From: an uncultured Candidatus Saccharibacteria bacterium
GTDB lineage: Bacteria > Patescibacteriota > Saccharimonadia > Saccharimonadales > Saccharimonadaceae
Length of the DNA: 31,950 bases
Direction of reading: 5' to 3'
Assembly (NCBI GenBank): GCA_934717805.1
Contig: CAKUZG010000009.1
Coordinates: 1 to 31,950 of the forward strand
Both the position numbers and the translations under genes were made by a program. Within the stretch, counting starts at the first letter, position 1; every line of letters starts with the position of its first letter. The notes beneath the pieces are model-generated. The model did no database searches. It had not been told where the DNA came from and saw only the letters and a list, made by a program, of their open reading frames with translations. Of the stretch, positions 24,431 to 31,950 are shown piece by piece.

Positions 24431-26407
24431 TTATTTCACCATTCTCTTTCTAATTTCCGCAATCTGATCACGCAAATCTGCCGCCTCCTCGAAAAGCAAA
24501 TTCGCACTGGCAAGATTCATTTGATTTGTTAAATCTTGAATCAAGTTATTCCATTCTTCACGCGGAATTTTCCTTAAATCTAGTTTTGGTTTTTTATCTT
24601 TTTGCGGAATAATTGCACGCAAACCTTCACTAATTTCACTCGCAACACTTTTCGGTGTAATATTATTTTTTAAGTTATATTCTTTTTGAATTTCTCGTCG
24701 CCGATTCGTTTCGTCGATTGCAAGTTTCATTGAACGAGTTATTTTATCGGCATACATAATTACTTTTCCTTCTTCGTGCCTAGCCGCTCGCCCAATCGTT
24801 TGAATTAACGCACTTTCTGAACGCAAGAAACCTTCTTTATCCGCATCTAAAATCGCAACCAAACTAACCTCTGGCAAGTCCAAGCCCTCACGCAAAAGGT
24901 TAATTCCAACGAGAACATCATAAGTTCCTTCGCGTAAATCACGCAAAATATCACCACGCTCCAAGGTGTCAATTTCACTATGAATATACGCTGTTTTTAT
25001 CCCGTTTTCTTCCAAAAATCCACTCAAATCTTCAGCCATCCTCTTGGTTAGAGTCGTAACTAAAACCCGCTGACTTTTCGAAATCCGTTTTTGAATTTCC
25101 TCCATTAAATCATCAACTTGGCCTTCAATTTTTCGAACTTCGATTTCAGGATCTAACAACCCCGTTGGACGAATAACTTGCTGAGCTGGTTTTGGCGAAT
25201 GCTCAAGTTCAAAATCACCAGGGGTTGCCGAAACATAAATCGCCTGGTTGATATGCTTATAGAATTCATCAAAAGTCAAAGGCCGATTATCGAGAGCCGA
25301 AGGTAAGCGAAAGCCGTTATCTACCAAAACGGTTTTACGCGCTCGGTCGCCATTAAACATCCCACGAACTTGCGGTAAAGTCATGTGCGACTCATCAACT
25401 AAAAGCAAAAAATCGTCCGGAAAATAATCCAGCAAAGTTGCGGGTTGCTCACCGGGTGCACGCTCAGTTAAATATCGCGTATAGTTTTCTATCCCTTTTA
25501 CGAATCCAGTTTCTCGAAGCATTTCAAGGTCATATTTTGTGCGCTGAGCTAATCGTTGCGCCTCAAGATATTTTTTATTTTTTTCGAAATATTCATATCT
25601 CGCATAAAACTCCTTCTCAATTTGCGGGATTGCTCGATCAATAATTTCTTTCGGCGTAGCATAGTGAGAATTCGGAAAAACATCAAAAAATTGTGGTTTT
25701 TCAAGAATTTCACCCGTGAGCGGATTCATTAATATCAATCTATCAATTTCGTCTCCAAAAAACTCCACTCGTACTGCCAAATCTGATCCCGCAGTAAAAA
25801 TATCTATCGTATCACCACGAACTCGAAAAGTTCCACGAGAAAAATCAACATCGTTTCGTTCATATTGAATATCTTTCAAATGCCGCAAAAACTTATCTCG
25901 ATTATATCGCATTCCAGGTTTGATATGTAGCGCCATTTGTATATAACTCGCCGGCGAACCGATACCATAAATACAACTCACGCTCGAAACAATAATCGTA
26001 TCACTTCGAGTTAGTAATGCCTCGGTTGCGGCGTGCCGAAGCTTTTCAATTTCTTCATTTATTCGCGAATCTTTTTCAATATAAGTATCCGTACTTGCAA
26101 TATAAGCCTCTGGCTGATAGTAATCAAAATAGCTCACAAAATAATGAACTTCATTTTCAGGAAAAAACTTTTTAAACTCACCATAAAGTTGCGCTGCAAG
26201 AGTTTTATTGTGCGCCAGAATTAAAGTTGGTTTTTGAGTGGCTTGAATAATATTTGCCATTGTAAAAGTTTTACCCGAGCCAGTCACACCCAACAAAGTT
26301 TGTTCATGTTCGCCTTTTTTTAAACCCTCAACTAATTGTGAAATCGCCTGCGGTTGATCACTGGTGGGCTGATATTTTGATTTTAATTTAAACTCGCGAT
26401 ATTTCAT
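24431..26407 (-). CDS. uvrB: Excinuclease ABC subunit B
   Basis: Damage-verifying helicase-like subunit of nucleotide excision repair. Walker A is GVTGSGKT (40-47). The beta-hairpin region around YFDYYQPEAYIASTDTYIEK, the LLVDESH Walker B, the later helicase motifs (QTIGRAARHEEGKV) and the C-terminal UVR domain (LLFEEAADLRDQI) that binds UvrC are all present. 658 residues, complete. ATG 26407 lies 7 bases after a -10 box and has no Shine-Dalgarno, so the mRNA is probably leaderless. uvrA and uvrC are not in the window. Confidence 0.98.
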   Translation of the reverse strand: MKYREFKLKSKYQPTSDQPQAISQLVEGLKKGEHEQTLLGVTGSGKTFTMANIIQATQKPTLILAHNKTLAAQLYGEFKKFFPENEVHYFVSYFDYYQPEAYIASTDTYIEKDSRINEEIEKLRHAATEALLTRSDTIIVSSVSCIYGIGSPASYIQMALHIKPGMRYNRDKFLRHLKDIQYERNDVDFSRGTFRVRGDTIDIFTAGSDLAVRVEFFGDEIDRLILMNPLTGEILEKPQFFDVFPNSHYATPKEIIDRAIPQIEKEFYARYEYFEKNKKYLEAQRLAQRTKYDLEMLRETGFVKGIENYTRYLTERAPGEQPATLLDYFPDDFLLLVDESHMTLPQVRGMFNGDRARKTVLVDNGFRLPSALDNRPLTFDEFYKHINQAIYVSATPGDFELEHSPKPAQQVIRPTGLLDPEIEVRKIEGQVDDLMEEIQKRISKSQRVLVTTLTKRMAEDLSGFLEENGIKTAYIHSEIDTLERGDILRDLREGTYDVLVGINLLREGLDLPEVSLVAILDADKEGFLRSESALIQTIGRAARHEEGKVIMYADKITRSMKLAIDETNRRREIQKEYNLKNNITPKSVASEISEGLRAIIPQKDKKPKLDLRKIPREEWNNLIQDLTNQMNLASANLLFEEAADLRDQIAEIRKRMVK

Positions 26408-26414
26408 TATTTAT

Positions 26415-26443
26415 ATTTTATAATATATTTTATTAAAAAGCAA
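26415..26443 (-). promoter_or_regulatory. Promoter of uvrB, leaderless geometry
   Basis: On the minus strand TTGCTT (26438-26443), 17 bp, TAAAAT (26415-26420), then 7 bases to the uvrB ATG. No LexA-like box was noticed nearby. Confidence 0.72.
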
Positions 26444-26472
26444 AACCACTCTTTTCGAGCAGCTAGGCTACT

Positions 26473-27183
26473 TTATATATCTAGAATTTTCTTTTTCGCT
26501 TTTTTGAATTCTTCTTCGGTTAAAATTCCTTCATCGTAAAGTTTTTTAATTTCCCTGATATCATTTTTGTGATGATTTTCTTCTTTGAGCTCTTCAGGCT
26601 CTCTAAACTCCTTTTGCCTATCAATTATTTGTTGATATATAAAAGACAGTTCTGAATCATTATAAAAACCTCTAAACATTCGCCCTGTATATCCTTGATC
26701 AGTTGGTTCTAATAATAAATATAAATTAAAAAATAAACCAACCAGCCCAATATAAACGAGGAGTATAGACACACTTCCACTTCCGGATGATGAGCCCCCA
26801 GAATAAATTCCAAAAGCTACAAAAAATAATTCAATAAGCCCAACAGTTGTTATAATTCTATTTCTTATTTTCTTAGTTAGTCCTATATCATTTAATCTAC
26901 AAGATATAATAGATAGGTTTCCAATAATCCATAAGAAACCAACAAATCCAGTAACTACAAAAAAATAATCACTGTTTTCGTACCCTGATATGCCATTACT
27001 ATTTTGACCGTTTATATATACTGAAAATATTATATTAACAAGAATAATCAATCCAACTTTTGTAAAAAAATATCCAATTCTACTAAGCCTAGGTTCGTTT
27101 ATTCGACCATCTTCTTCCCTAAGCATTCTCGCCATTAGAAATCTATCATGAATATCAATTAAATTTAGATCAAATTTACTCAT
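26473..27183 (-). CDS. Membrane protein with DUF805-like core and C-terminal SHOCT motif
   Basis: A protein of about 236 residues from ATG 27183. It has four likely membrane helices, with SCRLNDIGLTKK between helices resembling the RLxDIG motif of DUF805 proteins. A charged linker is followed by a C-terminal SHOCT-like hairpin (IREIKKLYDEGILTEEEFKKAKKKIL), a short domain found at protein ends and thought to mediate oligomerisation. Family assignments are by eye. The start is uncertain: AGGAG lies 11 bases before ATG 27183, but the frame is open upstream all the way to a TGA at 27286-27288, the stop of the preceding gene in the same frame. It could therefore be the second half of one longer protein. 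Confidence 0.7.
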   Translation of the reverse strand: MSKFDLNLIDIHDRFLMARMLREEDGRINEPRLSRIGYFFTKVGLIILVNIIFSVYINGQNSNGISGYENSDYFFVVTGFVGFLWIIGNLSIISCRLNDIGLTKKIRNRIITTVGLIELFFVAFGIYSGGSSSGSGSVSILLVYIGLVGLFFNLYLLLEPTDQGYTGRMFRGFYNDSELSFIYQQIIDRQKEFREPEELKEENHHKNDIREIKKLYDEGILTEEEFKKAKKKILDI

Positions 27184-27247
27184 TCTCTTCAACTCTCCTA
27201 TTGTATTATCAATCTTATCTTTACGAACTCTTTTATCTTTTATTGAT

Positions 27248-27270
27248 AATTCTAAAATATTCTTAGAATT
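27248..27270 (-). repeat. Inverted repeat 15 bases after the TGA at 27286
   Basis: AATTCTAA and TTAGAATT (27248-27255, 27263-27270) form a perfect 8-bp stem with a 7-nt loop. No T tract follows on the minus strand, so it is not an ordinary terminator. Its position just downstream of an in-frame stop is notable. Confidence 0.55.
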
Positions 27271-27285
27271 TCTTTTAAACCAAAA

Positions 27286-27684
27286 TCATTTATTTAAATT
27301 ACCATTTTTTCTCCATAATCCAATAACTATAGTTGCTATAATTACTATAAGAAATATAGTAGACCCAAGAATCATATTTAAATTATAATCGGGCGCCTGA
27401 TTTGTATTATTTATATTTGGCTGAACCGCTTTAGATGACTGGTTATTATTTTGATCCTTATTGTACTCCTTACCAATTCCGTAAGAACCATCTGGATTTT
27501 GCACAACATCGGCATCTCGAACTTTCTTACCTGAATCGCTTAAATCTGTTTCACCCTCAGCTGGTTTTACCCAACCATAGTTTGTGCCGTGCGTTTTGTT
27601 ATATTCAGCAATAACTTTATTCGCCTCTTCGGGAGTTTCATTGTTAGTTAAAACTAACCTACCGTCTGACCCAACATACGCCAT
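27286..27684 (-). CDS. Single-pass membrane protein of unknown function
   Basis: A 132-residue protein with a polar, Asn/Asp/Gly-rich N-terminal region (about 1-100; a segment from about 17 to 45 reads ETPEEANKVIAEYNKTHGTN) and one C-terminal membrane helix (about 103-124) followed by RKNGNLNK. There is no N-terminal signal peptide, so topology is unclear (tail-anchored, or N-out). The family is not recognised. ATG 27684 has AAGGAAAAGGG about 12 bases upstream; an overlapping ten-codon frame begins closer to that site (ATG AAA TAT). It ends in TGA, and the frame stays open beyond this into the DUF805/SHOCT protein. Its promoter contains a long homopolymer. Confidence 0.6.
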   Translation of the reverse strand: MAYVGSDGRLVLTNNETPEEANKVIAEYNKTHGTNYGWVKPAEGETDLSDSGKKVRDADVVQNPDGSYGIGKEYNKDQNNNQSSKAVQPNINNTNQAPDYNLNMILGSTIFLIVIIATIVIGLWRKNGNLNK

Positions 27685-27763
27685 ATTTCATTAAACCCTT
27701 TTCCTTTCTTGATATTATTCCTATATTTAATCACCGATACAGTTTAACTCTATTTTCATCTCA

Positions 27764-27795
27764 ATTATATCGTTTTTTTTTTTTTTTTGAGTCAA
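27764..27795 (-). promoter_or_regulatory. Promoter with A16 tract in a 20-bp spacer
   Basis: On the minus strand TTGACT (27790-27795) and a perfect TATAAT (27764-27769) are separated by 20 bp, of which 16 are a run of A. Other promoters here have 17 bp. Loss of about three A would restore optimal spacing, so slippage in the tract could switch expression. Confidence 0.6.
27773..27788 (+). repeat. T16 homopolymer
   Basis: Sixteen consecutive T on the plus strand, the longest single-base run noticed in the window. It lies between a -35 and a -10 box on the other strand. Confidence 0.95.
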
Positions 27796-27813
27796 TCGCT
27801 TTATGTAAAAATC

Positions 27814-27842
27814 AAAAAAACTGCCCAAATTGAGCAGTTTTG
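27814..27842 (-). terminator. Terminator of the gap-to-LOG operon
   Basis: On the minus strand AAAACTGC pairs with GCAGTTTT (27834-27841 with 27817-27824), loop of 9 nt, followed by a T run. It starts 8 bases after the LOG-like gene stop. Confidence 0.87.
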
Positions 27843-27849
27843 AAATATT

Positions 27850-28458
27850 TTATCCGTTTCCAGCGCGCTTAATTGACAGATGTTCATCATTTTGTGGTGC
27901 AATAAAATCTGCATTTTTTTCATCAAGTCGTGCAATCACCTTACGAACAAGCCGTTCAGGGTTATTATCGTAAATGATATCTTTCGTTCCCGGCGCTTCA
28001 ACATTTTGAAGAAGTGTTGGAATGTAATCAGCTAGTGCTGTACTTCCAAGTAAAACACCACAAACTTTGCGAGATTCCAAGGCTGTTGCGAGTTCGTGAA
28101 GCGATCCCATTCGGCCACCAACTGTAATTACCGCATCACTCGAAAGCACTAAATGTGTATCACGCCCAACATAACTCATCCCTGTAAAGTTAATATAATC
28201 AAAAGGTTTAAACGGCAATTTATAGGTGTTTACGTGCTGTCGAAAACTCGAAGCAGGCGAAAAACCAATACTCAAACCTGTTCGACCTTTAACACTAACC
28301 GCACCCAAAGCAGCATGATAAGGCAACCCAACCGTCGCACCAGTTGTTAAAATTTTTCCTTGCCGAACAATTTCTTGACCAAGTCTAAAAGCTAGATCTT
28401 TTGAAGCTATAACACTTTCTCCGGTCGCAGCCCCAGAAACACAAATTTGATATCTCAT
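27850..28458 (-). CDS. LOG/SLOG-family Rossmann-fold protein
   Basis: A 202-residue protein of the LOG-like (lysine decarboxylase-like, TIGR00725-like) group. Features are a Rossmann start MRYQICVSGAATGES, TTGATVGLPYHAALGA in place of the usual GGGxGVMxA loop, and VGGRMGSLHELATAL in place of PGGxGTxxE. The last motif has one extra residue and lacks the Pro, so activity is uncertain. Classical LOG enzymes hydrolyse nucleoside 5'-monophosphates to base and ribose 5-phosphate. Its place at the end of an operon for ribose phosphate metabolism fits such a role, but nucleotide-ligand sensing is equally possible for SLOG proteins. Confidence 0.75.
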   Translation of the reverse strand: MRYQICVSGAATGESVIASKDLAFRLGQEIVRQGKILTTGATVGLPYHAALGAVSVKGRTGLSIGFSPASSFRQHVNTYKLPFKPFDYINFTGMSYVGRDTHLVLSSDAVITVGGRMGSLHELATALESRKVCGVLLGSTALADYIPTLLQNVEAPGTKDIIYDNNPERLVRKVIARLDEKNADFIAPQNDEHLSIKRAGNG

Positions 28459-28468
28459 TTTTCTCCTT

Positions 28469-28927
28469 TTAAAATATTTTTTCTTCTAATTGCTTTTTTG
28501 AATAATTTGAAAACGTTTTTTGGTATTTTTCTAAGATTTCTACTTTTAAAGCTTCTTGAAAATTTTCAAAAACTAATTTCTCAGTATTTTTAAATTCTTT
28601 TTTTGAATTCAATTCAACATCTTTTTTGTTCGCCGAAACAAAACCATCTTCAGTAAATATTACCGACGTATCATTTTTCTTCCAAAAATTATCATCATTA
28701 AGCTTATTTTTTAAAGCCGAAATCGCCTCAACACTCAAAACATCGTCTTGCAAAAACCCTAACTCTCGTTCTAGACCACGTGATTTTTTATATAAATTTG
28801 CCATAATTTGCGCCGAAATACTTTTCGCTTGTGGCTTTTTAGATTCCAAAATAGTAATTTCATAATTAAACCTTCGTGCATAAGCACCTTTTAAGCCTAA
28901 AAGTTCTGAAAGTTTATAGGTTTTCAT
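28469..28927 (-). CDS. Conserved-looking protein of unknown function
   Basis: A 152-residue, soluble, strongly charged and mostly helical protein. I recognise no family, cysteine cluster or catalytic motif. The N-terminus (MKTYKLSELLGLKGAYARRF) could be a small DNA- or RNA-binding helix pair. A central beta-like stretch (TSVIFTEDGFVSANKKDVEL) is followed by a long helix to the end. Its ATG overlaps the stop of the sugar kinase gene (TAATG), and the LOG-like gene follows after 10 bases, so it is a firm operon member. Confidence 0.7.
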   Translation of the reverse strand: MKTYKLSELLGLKGAYARRFNYEITILESKKPQAKSISAQIMANLYKKSRGLERELGFLQDDVLSVEAISALKNKLNDDNFWKKNDTSVIFTEDGFVSANKKDVELNSKKEFKNTEKLVFENFQEALKVEILEKYQKTFSNYSKKQLEEKIF

Positions 28928-29892
28928 TATTGAATCTCCTCCATCGGCATATCATGAAGATTTGAATTCTCATATAAAATTCCTTTTTTAGCACCTAAAT
29001 ACTGAATCACAGAAGTTGAATTTGCACTTGCGAATAAAATACTCTGCTTAATATCTGCACCCTGTGCCCATTGACTAACAAACCCAGAACCAAAAGCATC
29101 ACCCGCACCCGTTCTATCAATTGAAGAAACGTCTTCATACATTCCAGCATGAATAATCTTATCCTTCGCTTCAACCCAAACACCATTCGGACCATCTGTT
29201 AAAATCATCACTGGCACAAATTCTGCACCGCTACGAACAATTTCTTCAGTGGAAACACCTTCAAAAATCAAACCAGCTTCTTCTTTATTCAAAATTAAGA
29301 TTTCGATATCTTTAAGTAAAGTCCGAACTTTTCCTGGTTCTGCGAGTTCATTTTTACCAGGATTCCAAGCAATTTTTGCGCCTTTTTTTACTGATTCTTG
29401 AATGATTTTCGAAATAACATCAAATCTTCCAGCTAAATTCGAAAGATAAACCCAATCAAACTCGCCATATTTTAATTCAAAATTATCAGCATAAATATGT
29501 TCTGATGCACCGCGATAAGTTAAAATTGTACGCTCACCATTTGGTGCTAGAATAATTGCCGAATAATCTGTATTATATCTATTTGAGAATTCCACTCGAG
29601 ACGTATCAATAGATTCTTCGTCGAGCATTTTTAATACTTGTTCTCCTGAAGAATCCATGCCAACTACGCCCATAAAACTAGAAGCTAAACCTTGCCTAGC
29701 AAAAGTAGTTGCAGCATTCGTAGCGCCACCGCCGCTTGAGATTTCAATATTTTCAACTGTTATTTTAGACCCTAAATCAAACTCAACGATATCTTGATTC
29801 TTCGCCATTGAAATCAATTTAAAATCTGGCGAATTACTCAAAAAAACATCTTGAGTAGCTGCTCCAATTGAAAGTATCTTAGGTGATGACAC
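28927..29892 (-). CDS. PfkB-family carbohydrate kinase (ribokinase-like)
   Basis: A sugar or nucleoside kinase of 321 residues. The substrate-side motif SGGGATNAA (53-61) and the C-terminal anion-hole motif DRTGAGDAFGSGF (from 259, catalytic Asp265) are intact. PfkB members phosphorylate ribose, fructose 1-phosphate, adenosine and others; neighbours rpiB and rpe favour ribose, but the substrate is not certain. Translation starts at GTG 29892, with AAGGAG about 10 bases upstream inside rpe; rpe ends 2 bases before. The 3' end overlaps the next gene by one base pair of a TAATG. Confidence 0.9.
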   Translation of the reverse strand: MSSPKILSIGAATQDVFLSNSPDFKLISMAKNQDIVEFDLGSKITVENIEISSGGGATNAATTFARQGLASSFMGVVGMDSSGEQVLKMLDEESIDTSRVEFSNRYNTDYSAIILAPNGERTILTYRGASEHIYADNFELKYGEFDWVYLSNLAGRFDVISKIIQESVKKGAKIAWNPGKNELAEPGKVRTLLKDIEILILNKEEAGLIFEGVSTEEIVRSGAEFVPVMILTDGPNGVWVEAKDKIIHAGMYEDVSSIDRTGAGDAFGSGFVSQWAQGADIKQSILFASANSTSVIQYLGAKKGILYENSNLHDMPMEEIQ

Positions 29893-29894
29893 TT

Positions 29895-30542
29895 TTAAAT
29901 TGCTCCTTTACGATTAATTTCAGTCTCCATTTGATGATAAGCTTGCTCTGGATCTTGTGCTTGCATAATTGCCGCACCAACATTCACAACGTCAACACCA
30001 GATTGAGTTAAGTTAAACACATTCGAAAGATTAGCGCCGCCATCCCAGCCTATTTCAACATTACTGTTAATAGCTTTTATTAATCGAATTTTCTCGAGCT
30101 GCATCATGTTCGCAACACCACCCATCTCGCCCAAATTACCACTAAAAATTAAAATGTGTTCTGCCGCTTTAATTGCTGGTGCAACCGTCTCTGGAACAGT
30201 TGAACGAAGTAAAGCTAAGCCTGGTTTAATCATGGTTTCATTTTTGAGTCGCTCAAAAATAGGTACAAGATCTTCTTCAACTTCTGAGTGAAAAACTACC
30301 ATATTAGGATTAAGTTGAATGATCGTATCGATATGTTCACTAGGACGTGCAACCATCATATGAATATCAACTTTCCATTCCTGAGGCCACCAAATTTGAG
30401 TTTCAGGCAAAGTTAAATTGGGCGCAAATTCGCCATCTGTAACATCAATATGAACCCTTTCCGCAAAAGGAAAGATTTTTTCAACTTGTTCTTTATATTC
30501 TTCTGGATTAGTTGCTAAAATTGCTGGTGTAATTGCTGACAT
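29895..30542 (-). CDS. rpe: Ribulose-phosphate 3-epimerase family protein
   Basis: A TIM-barrel enzyme of 215 residues that interconverts ribulose 5-phosphate and xylulose 5-phosphate. The metal/catalytic motif HIDVTDG (31-37) and the second metal motif DIHMMV are present. Later motifs are less canonical: HSE for HxE and IGWDGGANLSN for VDGGI, so this is a divergent Rpe-like protein and the exact epimerase substrate could differ. It lies 6 bases after rpiB and 2 before the kinase gene. Confidence 0.85.
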   Translation of the reverse strand: MSAITPAILATNPEEYKEQVEKIFPFAERVHIDVTDGEFAPNLTLPETQIWWPQEWKVDIHMMVARPSEHIDTIIQLNPNMVVFHSEVEEDLVPIFERLKNETMIKPGLALLRSTVPETVAPAIKAAEHILIFSGNLGEMGGVANMMQLEKIRLIKAINSNVEIGWDGGANLSNVFNLTQSGVDVVNVGAAIMQAQDPEQAYHQMETEINRKGAI

Positions 30543-30548
30543 TTAAAT

Positions 30549-31004
30549 TCAAACCTCATCTATCTGATTATTTCTTCGTATAAAACGCGGTGCAGCCGCA
30601 AAAGGAGTTTCAAGCCAAATATCTATAGTCTCCTTCCATGCATTCTCCATGTCATCTTTATCGAAAATTCGTGCAGGCAAACAAAGAACATTACTGTCAT
30701 TATCATTGCGAGTCCATTTCGCTTCTTCAGGCTCCCACACAACAGATGCGCGAATACCTTTATAACGATTTGCAGCCATCCCCATTCCTTGCGCACCACC
30801 ACAAATCAAAATAGCGCGAGGATCATCATCTTCATTAGCACGGATTTTCGAAACTGCTACGCGTGCAAATTCTGGAAAATCATCATCCGGATTATATTCT
30901 AAACCACCAATATCTTCTATATTGTAATTGTTATCTTTTAGATATTTAAAAACTTTTTCTTTAAGGTAATAGCCTCTGTGGTCTGCACCGATAAAAATCT
31001 TCAT
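30549..31004 (-). CDS. rpiB: Ribose 5-phosphate isomerase B family protein
   Basis: RpiB/LacAB-family sugar-phosphate isomerase, 151 residues, converting ribose 5-phosphate and ribulose 5-phosphate. The start MKIFIGADHRGYYLKE is typical. The active-site Cys is in ILICGGAQGMGMAANR, where most RpiB read CGTGIGMSIAANK; the length is the same but the loop differs. RNDNDSNVLCLPARI matches the C-terminal motif. Starts with AAAGG 6 bases before the ATG, 9 bases after gap. The stop codon is TGA. Confidence 0.88.
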   Translation of the reverse strand: MKIFIGADHRGYYLKEKVFKYLKDNNYNIEDIGGLEYNPDDDFPEFARVAVSKIRANEDDDPRAILICGGAQGMGMAANRYKGIRASVVWEPEEAKWTRNDNDSNVLCLPARIFDKDDMENAWKETIDIWLETPFAAAPRFIRRNNQIDEV

Positions 31005-31013
31005 GAAAAACCT

Positions 31014-31950
<937 letters not shown>

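Noticed and set aside
24380..24469. Tiny + strand ORF of 29 codons with a hydrophobic end, overlapping the uvrB 3' end
   Set aside because: No clear ribosome site or promoter and it overlaps a conserved gene; toxin-like appearance is not enough.
27286..27288. Selenocysteine at the TGA
   Set aside because: The following AT-rich hairpin has no known SECIS features, and the context (after a membrane helix and Lys/Asn tail) is not that of a selenoprotein; no selenium genes are in the window.

Overview
The window is AT-rich, gene-dense bacterial DNA with no rRNA, tRNA, IS element or CRISPR array. Several traits point to a Patescibacteria/CPR genome, most like Candidatus Saccharibacteria (TM7): very tight spacing, small ribosomal proteins (zinc-free S4 and a zinc-free L36), a GatCAB amidotransferase set, a compact ribose/pentose operon feeding GAPDH, and a Gram-positive-type surface kit (class A PBP, UppP, sortase) with almost no biosynthesis. 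The phylum call is inference. Code 11 applies: TGA is a genuine stop in rpsM, cobW-like and rpiB.

Layout. 1-598: truncated membrane protein (-). 718-1818: CobW-family GTPase (+). 1843-6124: M1 aminopeptidase and phosphohexomutase, overlapping (-). 6212-6502: small DUF5665 membrane protein (+). 6532-9285: class A PBP (-). 9406-10614: tyrS (+). 10677-11273: ytxG/ytxH-like pair (-). 11431-15068: gatC-gatA-(HEPN-like gene)-gatB operon (-). 15188-18901: rpmJ-rpsM-rpsK-rpsD-rpoA-rplQ-rplM-rpsI (-), preceded by infA. 19316-20191: HAD phosphatase gene broken by one in-frame TGA. 20265-22379: secY-sortase. 22424-23251: uppP (-). 23397-23780: secreted small protein (+). 23854-24258: an inverted, convergent pair of related small membrane proteins. 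24431-26407: uvrB (-). 26473-27684: two membrane-protein ORFs in the same frame, separated only by a TGA and an open stretch. 27850-31950: gap-rpiB-rpe-pfkB-(unknown)-LOG-like operon (-).

Themes. Many promoters can be read directly (TTGNNN, 17 bp, TANAAT, often with a TGN extension). They fall into two classes. In eight genes the -10 box ends only 6-11 bp before an ATG, which predicts leaderless or nearly leaderless mRNAs (cobW-like, DUF5665, PBP, gatC, infA, secY, uppP, uvrB). The other promoters precede leaders carrying Shine-Dalgarno sites. One promoter has a 16-base homopolymer inside a 20-bp spacer, which would suit phase variation of a surface/membrane gene. The secY-infA junction, where adk and map usually sit, instead holds a sortase and a broken HAD gene. 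No gene-free stretch exceeds 300 bases; the longest are 24259-24430 (possible structured leader) and 27685-27849 (promoter, leader and terminator).
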